A DNA stretch of 5,106 bases from Bacilli bacterium (GTDB lineage: Bacteria > Bacillota_I > Bacilli_A > RF39 > UBA660). Under the pieces are notes generated by a model, which had not been told where the DNA came from, did no database searches, and saw only the letters and a list, made by a program, of their open reading frames with translations. The stretch covers positions 1-5,106 of the forward strand of contig CAADZW010000045.1 in the NCBI GenBank assembly GCA_900753645.1, given 5' to 3'. Below, in pieces: positions 1 to 5,106 of the stretch (the first letter of the stretch is position 1; the number at the start of each line of letters is the position of its first letter). The translations under genes and the position numbers were made by a program.

Positions 1-2311
1 AGAAATCAAAATTTTCTAACATTTCATCAGTTGTTCGAAGGTGTTGTGACGGTATTTCTGTAATGTTATTTCGCGACAAAGGATGACGACCACCACCTGG
101 AACTTTCTGATTAACGATGATTTCTCTAAATATTTTATCTTCTTTATATAAATGATGAACATCACCAGTAGCTACTATTAATTTACCCGAATCTTTAGTA
201 ACTCTAACAATTTTACGGATGTGTTCCATCAACTCACCAACTGATTGAAAATCTCCCGTTTGCAAAAGATGATTATAAACTTCTAACGGTTGAACTTCAA
301 CATAATCATAAAAACTTATGATATTAGACAACTCTTCATCACTTTTGCTTTTTGCTTCGATGAAAACTTCACTTTCATAGCAACCACTACCTAATAATAA
401 CCCTTCTCTTAATTCGTTTAATACACTTCGTAAAATTCGCGGTGTTTTATAAAGGTATTTAGTGTTAGCAAAAGATATCAATTTAAATAAGTTTTTCAAA
501 CCGATTTTGTTTTTAACTAAAACGTTGACGTGATAAGTTCGACCAAATTTATGGATTTCACTTTTATCTATCATCTTGTTTAACTGTGAAACTTTATCAA
601 TGTTTTGACTAGATAATTTTTGCATCATTTTATGAAAAACTAAAGCTGTTCCTTCAGCATCATAATCAGCTCGGTGATGAGCGTCTTCATCCCATGGTAC
701 ATCGTATCTTTTAACTAAAGCTGTCAAATTATGCCTTGAATAATTACTATCCAATACTCGTGATAACTCTAAAGTATCTATAACTGTATTTTTAAATTCA
801 CCCAAATTGTATTTCTGATAACACATTTCTAAAAACGAAATATCAAACTTGGCATTATGGGCTACCATTGGCAAATTATCAAACCAAGAAATAAATCTTT
901 TAATAGCATTTTCCTCATTATCTTTATCTGCCAACATTTCATCGGTAATATTAGTAATTTCTGTAATTTTAACTGGTAACTTACGACCCGGATTAATCAA
1001 TTCATTAAATCGATCGATGATTTCACCGTTGCAAATCTTGACTGCCCCAATTTCGATAATCGTATCGCCACCTCCGGCATTAAAACCGGTTGTTTCAAAG
1101 TCAAAAACAACATAAGTATTATCTAATAAATTGGTATCATTTTCTCTTACGACAATATTGATGCTATCATCAACTAAAGTAAATTCTGCACCATATAAAA
1201 CCTTAAATTTATCTTTTTCATCTTTCCCCTTATTTAAATCACAGACAGTATGGTAAAGATCAGGAAAAGCTTGAACACTGTTATGATCAGTAACAGCTAT
1301 AGCGCGATGCCCCCATTCATAAGCTTGTTTTACCAATTTAGTAGCATCGACTACTCCGTCCATTTGACTCATCATCGTATGAGTATGCAATTCCACTCTT
1401 TTTTCCGAAGCGGTATCGATTGGTCTTTCGATTTTTTTATCACTACAATTAATATCCCTGATATTTAAAACTATTTCATTTGAATATTTATCAAACTTGG
1501 TATAACCTCTAAATTTATACCACTTATCTGCTTTGATATGTTTTTTATAAAACTCAAAATCACTTTGTTCCTTAACAAATACTTTAGCATAGATACTATC
1601 GTTAAAATCGGTTAATTTCAAAGTAAAAATTTTAAAATTATTCTTATTCGATTCAAAAATATCGATTCCAAAAATATAAGCTTCGACAGATACGTTATCT
1701 TCTTCTATCGATAAATCACTTAATTGATGAGTAACTTTAGGAATATAACTACCCATAATTTCGATAATTTCTTTTTTTACAACTGGTATCTCTACCGTTT
1801 TATCCTTGGCAATTTCTTCTCTAATTTCAATATTTTTAGTATCATCGATTACTATTGTCATTTTAATATCATCATAACCCACTGCATTTAATAAATCGAT
1901 GATTTCACTTTCGATCGACTGTAATTTCATTTTTTCAGCCTTGTTAGCTACTTCAACAGTAAATTCGTTATCACTAATTGAAGTAATATTATCTAAAAAA
2001 ATTTCCAATAAAGGATTTTCTTTTAATTTTGTATTGATTAAATACTGATAATAATCTTTTATATAATCTTTTTCTTTTTGCTCTACATTGAAGGAAACTT
2101 TGATTTTATAATTATTAAACGCTTTTTTTAGACCGTCTAAAAATTGGGTATAAACGTCAATAGGTAAAGTTTTTTTTAATTCTATATAAAAATGATAATT
2201 AGTTTTTTCTTTATTACCAACTATTTTATTTAAATGACCATCATTAAAAAAGACAAACAGTTTTTTATCTAATTTAGTTTGATTTAATAGTATGTTTAAT
2301 TTATCATGCAT
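1..2311 (-). CDS. polC: DNA polymerase III alpha subunit, PolC type (N-terminal ~770 residues, 3' end beyond window)
   Basis: Replicative DNA polymerase of low-GC Gram-positive bacteria with built-in 3'-5' proofreading. The reading frame is open from an ATG at 2311-2309 to the left edge, giving 770 codons of a protein that is usually about 1,400-1,450 residues (B. subtilis 1,437). The palm, fingers and remaining C-terminal domains are therefore off the window. Seen in order: a divergent N-terminal domain (about 1-200); an OB-fold-like segment (about 205-290); a PHP domain opening at 306 with H309, H311 and D318 (HTHT...SQMDG), D342-H343 and E376; an inserted DEDDh exonuclease from about 400 with D404/E406 (FDFETTG), D490 (HNAKFD) and H546/D551 (HRADYD); then the second PHP half with ATGDVHH at 715-720. 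All expected metal-binding residues appear intact. The start is fixed by an in-frame TAA at 2324-2326. The gap and a likely terminator before it suggest its own promoter. Identification is very secure. Confidence 0.97.
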   Translation of the reverse strand, partial: MHDKLNILLNQTKLDKKLFVFFNDGHLNKIVGNKEKTNYHFYIELKKTLPIDVYTQFLDGLKKAFNNYKIKVSFNVEQKEKDYIKDYYQYLINTKLKENPLLEIFLDNITSISDNEFTVEVANKAEKMKLQSIESEIIDLLNAVGYDDIKMTIVIDDTKNIEIREEIAKDKTVEIPVVKKEIIEIMGSYIPKVTHQLSDLSIEEDNVSVEAYIFGIDIFESNKNNFKIFTLKLTDFNDSIYAKVFVKEQSDFEFYKKHIKADKWYKFRGYTKFDKYSNEIVLNIRDINCSDKKIERPIDTASEKRVELHTHTMMSQMDGVVDATKLVKQAYEWGHRAIAVTDHNSVQAFPDLYHTVCDLNKGKDEKDKFKVLYGAEFTLVDDSINIVVRENDTNLLDNTYVVFDFETTGFNAGGGDTIIEIGAVKICNGEIIDRFNELINPGRKLPVKITEITNITDEMLADKDNEENAIKRFISWFDNLPMVAHNAKFDISFLEMCYQKYNLGEFKNTVIDTLELSRVLDSNYSRHNLTALVKRYDVPWDEDAHHRADYDAEGTALVFHKMMQKLSSQNIDKVSQLNKMIDKSEIHKFGRTYHVNVLVKNKIGLKNLFKLISFANTKYLYKTPRILRSVLNELREGLLLGSGCYESEVFIEAKSKSDEELSNIISFYDYVEVQPLEVYNHLLQTGDFQSVGELMEHIRKIVRVTKDSGKLIVATGDVHHLYKEDKIFREIIVNQKVPGGGRHPLSRNNITEIPSQHLRTTDEMLENFDF

Positions 2312-2315
2312 AATA

Positions 2316-2325
2316 CCACCACTTT
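2316..2325 (-). promoter_or_regulatory. Ribosome binding site of polC
   Basis: The minus strand reads AAAGTGGTGG four bases before the polC ATG. It is an imperfect Shine-Dalgarno match (GGTG is the longest uninterrupted pairing). The in-frame TAA overlapping its upstream end leaves this ATG as the only normal start in the region. Confidence 0.6.
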
Positions 2326-2326
2326 A

Positions 2327-2355
2327 ATTGTATCAAATTTAAGTTTTTTTTTAAA
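2327..2355 (-). promoter_or_regulatory. Candidate sigma-A type promoter for polC
   Basis: On the minus strand, TGATACAAT (2335-2327) is an extended -10 motif (TGn followed by TACAAT, one mismatch to TATAAT). A weak -35, TTTAAA (2355-2350), lies 17 bases upstream, and the spacer contains most of a run of nine A. The expected start of transcription, about 2320, would fall inside the ribosome binding site and leave only ~10 bases of leader. Either polC mRNA is nearly leaderless from here, or this is a chance match in A/T-rich DNA. Another -35-like hexamer, TTGTCA at 2380-2375, has no good -10 at the usual distance. Confidence 0.35.
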
Positions 2356-2399
2356 TAGTTTCAATATAAAATATTGACAAATTATCTAAATAAATAGGC

Positions 2400-2426
2400 A
2401 ACTATCACGCCTTTACATTGATAGCT
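2400..2426 (-). repeat. Inverted repeat in the polC upstream region
   Basis: In the polC sense strand, AGCTATCA (2426-2419) and TGATAGTT (2407-2400) can pair over 8 positions (six Watson-Crick pairs, then one G-U and one A-U) around an 11-base loop. The loop contains AGGC, which could instead pair with GCCT at 2399-2396, making a competing hairpin. It lies between the kinase terminator and the polC start. It could be an RNA leader structure, an operator palindrome, or chance. No known riboswitch family is recognised. Confidence 0.35.
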
Positions 2427-2447
2427 CTTCTAATTTTAAAATATATA

Positions 2448-2495
2448 AAAAAACTAATATGTTTATCTTTTTATAAAAGGATATATTAGTTTTTT
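2448..2495 (-). terminator. Candidate intrinsic terminator of the prfA-prmC-kinase transcript
   Basis: The arms AAAAACTAATAT-type (2495-2483 on the minus strand) and ATATTAGTTTTTT (2460-2448) are perfect 13-base inverted repeats, with a 22-base loop that may form a small inner stem. The sense transcript ends in a run of seven U followed by more A/U. The upstream arm lies inside the last codons of the lipid kinase gene and the stop codon is in the loop. The stem has only one G-C pair, so it may be weak. The A-run and T-run flank it symmetrically, so it could act in both directions. Confidence 0.55.
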
Positions 2496-3320
2496 CAAAT
2501 TTTTATCATCTTCTTGATAATAATTAATTTTTTCTTTTTGGAGAGAAATATGAAAATTTTTGCCTTTCGTTATTTCACCATCAATATTACATATAATTGG
2601 GTGTAATGACTTAACTTGTAAATTTTGAATATGGCTATACTTTACTTTTTTGCTGTCTTCATGAGTTCCCTTTAAAAGTTTAGAAAACAAATAAATGATT
2701 TTTAGTTTATTTAATTTTTCAACTAAATAAAGATCAAATTGTCCATCGGTTATATTAGCATGCGGAGCTAATTTAATGCCATTACCATAATATGAGCCAT
2801 TACAAATAGATAGAATCGTGATATCTTTTTGTTCGTCATCCAAAATGATCGAAGGCGATTTAAACTTTGGAAAAGTCTTTATTATTCCTTTAGGATATAC
2901 AAATTTAGATCCACCATTTTTATTCAGTTGATTGACTTCATTGGCCACCTCAGCATCGATGCCAAAAGAAACAATATTAATGAAATAACGATCATTAACT
3001 TTACCTAGGTCAATTTCCTTTGTTTGTAAATCAATATTACGGATAAAATCGTTCCCACTACCACAGGGAATAATTCCTAAATAAGCATGTCCGCCAGCCA
3101 GACCATTTATAACATCGTTTAAAGTACCATCCCCACCAACGCTATAAATAACAGCATTACAATTTTTATAATATCTAGCAACATTAATAGTACTTATATT
3201 GTCATCAGTATGAATGATGATTACATCATCATCTAAATAAAATACATCGTGAATATACGAACTAATATTAACAGCTTGTCCATGACCCGCTTTACTATTT
3301 ATAATAAAAATCCTTTTCAT
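2463..3320 (-). CDS. Diacylglycerol kinase / YegS-BmrU family lipid kinase
   Basis: A 285-residue protein, normal for the bacterial soluble lipid kinases of the DgkB/YegS type, which transfer ATP phosphate to diacylglycerol or a related lipid alcohol at the inner face of the membrane. Seen: a Rossmann-like start with NSKAGHG (8-14, counterpart of the NPxSG motif), the nucleotide-binding VGGDGTLNDV (61-70), GIIPCGSGNDF (82-92), the C-terminal-lobe motif NGSYYGNG...PHANITDGQFDL (174-197), and NIDGE (245-249). No signal peptide or membrane helix is evident, and the tail is lysine-rich. The ATG has a strong ribosome binding site and lies 18 bases after the prmC stop, so the two are probably cotranscribed. 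The substrate cannot be read from sequence: diacylglycerol is most likely, as in lipoteichoic-acid or phospholipid turnover, but another lipid, such as a sphingoid base, a monoacylglycerol or an undecaprenol-type alcohol, is possible. The family call is firm. Confidence 0.93.
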   Translation of the reverse strand: MKRIFIINSKAGHGQAVNISSYIHDVFYLDDDVIIIHTDDNISTINVARYYKNCNAVIYSVGGDGTLNDVINGLAGGHAYLGIIPCGSGNDFIRNIDLQTKEIDLGKVNDRYFINIVSFGIDAEVANEVNQLNKNGGSKFVYPKGIIKTFPKFKSPSIILDDEQKDITILSICNGSYYGNGIKLAPHANITDGQFDLYLVEKLNKLKIIYLFSKLLKGTHEDSKKVKYSHIQNLQVKSLHPIICNIDGEITKGKNFHISLQKEKINYYQEDDKNLKKLIYPFIKR

Positions 3321-3324
3321 TTTT

Positions 3325-3330
3325 CCCCCT
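3325..3330 (-). promoter_or_regulatory. Ribosome binding site of the lipid kinase
   Basis: The minus strand reads AGGGGG, then four A, then ATG. It is a purine-rich Shine-Dalgarno sequence in the 18-base gap after prmC. It supports the ATG at 3320 as the start. Confidence 0.75.
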
Positions 3331-3338
3331 AAAAATAC

Positions 3339-4046
3339 TTAATTTTTTAAACTAATGAAAACAAATCGATCTTTGTTTTGCAAATCTTTTTCAACAACCA
3401 CATCGCAATTTAAATATTGATGAGCTAAGGATGTAATTTTTTCTGCTTGATTACATCCTATCTCAAAAATGATCAAACCATTTTTTTTAAGATATTTTTT
3501 GCAATTTGATAGTATTTTTTCATAATAATACAATCCATCATTTGAAGCATATAAAGCTATATGCGGTTCATTATCTTTAACGATACTCATTATTTCTTCG
3601 TCATAAGCAATATATGGTGGATTACTTATGATTATATCGTACTTTTTACTTAATGGTTGGAACATATCGCCAGAATAAAAATCGATGTTAACATGGTTAT
3701 TAATGGCATTTTTTTGAGCAACTTGTAAAGCACTAGCCGAAATATCGACGGCATCGACATTACAATCTAAATTCTTAGCCAGAGCTATGGCTATGCAACC
3801 ACTACCTGTCCCTAGATCAACTATATCAAGATTACGTTTATTTTTCAATCTTTTAATTGTCCGATCGACTAATTCTTCTGTTTCAAAGCGCGGTATTAAA
3901 ACATTTTCGTTTACTTCGATAATATTGCCATAAAAATCGACATTACCAACAATATATTGAACAGGAATGCCTAAATTGTATTTTCGTATTCCCTCTTCTA
4001 GTTGATCTTTTGGCAAGTATTTTTTTAAATATTCGAGTTCTGTCAA
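3339..4046 (-). CDS. prmC: Release factor glutamine N5-methyltransferase PrmC (HemK), N-terminally short form
   Basis: PrmC uses S-adenosylmethionine to methylate the Gln of the GGQ motif in release factors, here expected to be Gln230 of the RF1 encoded just upstream. Seen: the linker motif IPVQYIVGNVDFYG (27-40), VLIPRFETEELV (49-60), the SAM-binding motif I VDLGTGSGCIAIALA (76-90), acidic D101 at the end of the next strand (VDAVD), and the catalytic NPPY (142-145). At 235 residues it is shorter than usual (E. coli 277, NPPY at 183). The distance from NPPY to the C-terminus is about the same (90 versus 91), so the whole deficit is in the N-terminal helical domain that contacts the release factor. 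The start is TTG with AGGAG six bases upstream, one base past the prfA stop. An in-frame TAA at 4059-4061 rules out a longer protein. Identity is firm. Whether the short N-terminus alters substrate binding is unknown. Confidence 0.96.
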   Translation of the reverse strand: MTELEYLKKYLPKDQLEEGIRKYNLGIPVQYIVGNVDFYGNIIEVNENVLIPRFETEELVDRTIKRLKNKRNLDIVDLGTGSGCIAIALAKNLDCNVDAVDISASALQVAQKNAINNHVNIDFYSGDMFQPLSKKYDIIISNPPYIAYDEEIMSIVKDNEPHIALYASNDGLYYYEKILSNCKKYLKKNGLIIFEIGCNQAEKITSLAHQYLNCDVVVEKDLQNKDRFVFISLKN

Positions 4047-4047
4047 A

Positions 4048-5103
4048 TTACTCTCCTCTTAATTTACGGTTTTGATCTTCAGTAATTAAAGCATCAATGA
4101 CTTTATCGATATCACCTTGCATGACTCGATCTAATGTGTTTAAAGTAAATCCTATTCTATGATCAGTCACCCTATTTTGCGGATAGTTATATGTTCTAAT
4201 TTTTTCTGAACGATCACCGGTACCAATTTTACTTCTTCTTTCTTCCCCTAGTTCTTTTTCTCTTTCTTGCATTTTTAAATCATAAAGACGTGTTTGTAAT
4301 ATTTTAATAGCCTTTTCTTTATTTTTTATCTGACTTCTTTCTGTTTGTGAATAAACGACAATTCCCGTCGGAATGTGAGTAAGTCTTACTGCCGAATCAG
4401 TTGTATTAACTCCTTGTCCACCACAACCACTACTTCTTGTAATATCAATTCGAACATCGTTCATATCTAAATCACAATCGAGTTCTTCAGCTTCTGGCAT
4501 AACTAAAACAGTTGCTGTCGATGTGTGAACTCGACCTTGTGTTTCGGTAACAGGTACTCTTTGAACTCGATGAGCTCCTGACTCATATTTTAATTTCGAA
4601 TAAACATTTTCTCCTCTTACAATAAAACTAATTAAAGAGTAGCCTCCTGCTTCTGATTTTTCTTCTTCGACAATTTCTATTTTCCAACCATTTCTTTCAG
4701 CTAATTTTTTATACATATCAAACAAATCACCAGCAAATATATTTCCTTCGTCTCCACCGGCAGCTCCTCTTATTTCAACGACAACATCTTTCCCATCGTT
4801 AGGATCTTTTGGTAACAATAAAATTTCAATATCTTTAGTTAATTGCTCTAGTTTAGCTTGATTAGCTTCTAATTCTTCTTTAGCAAATTCTCCCAATTCT
4901 GGATCTTTGATTAATTCCTTTGCCTCTTCAATATCAGATGCTAATTTTTTATACTCTTGATATGCTTCATAAGCTTCTTGCAAATTAGCCTGTTCCTTTG
5001 ATAATGCAGTAGTTTTCTTTATATCCGAAACAATCTCCGGATTTGTTAATTCTCGATTGATCTCGTTATATCTTTCTTCGATTGTTTTTAACCTTTCAAT
5101 CAT
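4048..5103 (-). CDS. prfA: Peptide chain release factor 1 (RF1)
   Basis: RF1 recognises UAA and UAG in the ribosomal A site and triggers hydrolysis of peptidyl-tRNA. The 351-residue product is full length for the family (E. coli 360). Seen: an N-terminal coiled-coil-rich domain 1 (about 1-100), a conserved [19 protein letters not shown] segment (110-128), the anticodon-like PxT tripeptide as PVT (184-186) in the loop [17 protein letters not shown], and the catalytic GGQ (228-230) followed by [16 protein letters not shown] and [11 protein letters not shown] marks RF1 rather than RF2 (which has SPF). The residues beside GGQ are Cys227 and Gly231, where E. coli has Ala and His. The ATG at 5103 gives the usual family N-terminus. 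Only three bases upstream are visible, so promoter and ribosome binding site are off the window. The gene is followed at once by prmC, its modifying enzyme. Confidence 0.98.
   Translation of the reverse strand: MIERLKTIEERYNEINRELTNPEIVSDIKKTTALSKEQANLQEAYEAYQEYKKLASDIEEAKELIKDPELGEFAKEELEANQAKLEQLTKDIEILLLPKDPNDGKDVVVEIRGAAGGDEGNIFAGDLFDMYKKLAERNGWKIEIVEEEKSEAGGYSLISFIVRGENVYSKLKYESGAHRVQRVPVTETQGRVHTSTATVLVMPEAEELDCDLDMNDVRIDITRSSGCGGQGVNTTDSAVRLTHIPTGIVVYSQTERSQIKNKEKAIKILQTRLYDLKMQEREKELGEERRSKIGTGDRSEKIRTYNYPQNRVTDHRIGFTLNTLDRVMQGDIDKVIDALITEDQNRKLRGE
4051..4060 (-). promoter_or_regulatory. Ribosome binding site of prmC, inside the end of prfA
   Basis: The minus strand reads AAGAGGAGAG, overlapping the last codons of prfA (Leu-Arg-Gly-Glu-stop). 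AGGAG is six bases from the TTG start of prmC. This spacing supports TTG as the true start and suggests that ribosomes ending prfA reinitiate on prmC. Confidence 0.8.
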
Positions 5104-5106
5104 AAT

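Noticed and set aside
849..1115. 88-codon open frame on the plus strand
   Set aside because: It lies wholly antisense to the exonuclease region of polC, whose motifs are intact, and the product resembles no family.
1250..1468. 72-codon open frame on the plus strand
   Set aside because: It is antisense to the PHP/OB region of polC with no recognisable product and is best explained as a shadow frame.
2413..2418. ATG TAA start-stop pair in the loop of the polC leader hairpin
   Set aside because: A two-codon element with only a weak purine stretch before it, easily expected by chance in A/T-rich DNA.
2396..2426. H-type pseudoknot (preQ1-like) combining both candidate stems upstream of polC
   Set aside because: The loop that would cross the first stem has only about two bases for a six to eight pair stem, which is too short. 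No known riboswitch consensus is matched.
2503..2520. TTATCA/TGATAA inverted repeat
   Set aside because: It lies inside the kinase coding sequence, has only six A/T-rich pairs and is not followed by a T-run, so probably chance.
1..5106. Genetic code 4 (TGA as Trp), as in many Mollicutes
   Set aside because: The Trp codons seen are TGG and no in-frame TGA was met in the four genes, so nothing supports recoding here.
1..5106. Mobile element, CRISPR array, tRNA or rRNA
   Set aside because: The window is almost filled by four housekeeping genes, and I saw no terminal repeats, spaced repeats or RNA gene signatures.

Overview
The window is AT-rich (roughly 30% G+C by eye). All of its genes lie on the minus strand, so it reads right to left as prfA (release factor 1), prmC (release-factor glutamine methyltransferase), a diacylglycerol-kinase-family lipid kinase, and the first ~770 residues of polC (Gram-positive type replicative DNA polymerase III alpha subunit). 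The polC gene runs off the left edge. PolC with an exonuclease inserted in its PHP domain points to a low-GC Bacillota or Mollicutes-related Bacilli lineage. All three stop codons seen are TAA and every Trp codon I noted is TGG. No in-frame TGA was met, so nothing requires genetic code 4, although the data do not exclude it.

Layout: prfA (4048-5103) is complete, but only 3 bases of its upstream region are present. prmC (3339-4046) starts at a TTG one base past the prfA stop, with its ribosome binding site inside the last prfA codons. The lipid kinase (2463-3320) follows 18 bases after prmC with a good ribosome binding site. The 3' end of the kinase gene lies within an A/T-rich hairpin plus T-run that looks like an intrinsic terminator. 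A ~150-base gap (2312-2462) then holds an inverted repeat with alternative pairings, a candidate extended -10 promoter and a ribosome binding site before polC (1-2311, 3' partial). No gene-free stretch exceeds 300 bases.

How the genes work together: RF1 releases peptides at UAA/UAG, and PrmC methylates the Gln of its GGQ loop (Gln230 here), so the first two genes form an enzyme-substrate pair. The kinase appears cotranscribed and makes phosphatidic-acid-type lipids. PolC is probably a separate or only partly linked transcription unit.

I see no mobile element, CRISPR array, tRNA, rRNA or recognisable new system. This is core housekeeping DNA. The points most worth a look are the PrmC missing about 41 N-terminal residues, the polC leader, and the over-use of TCGA.
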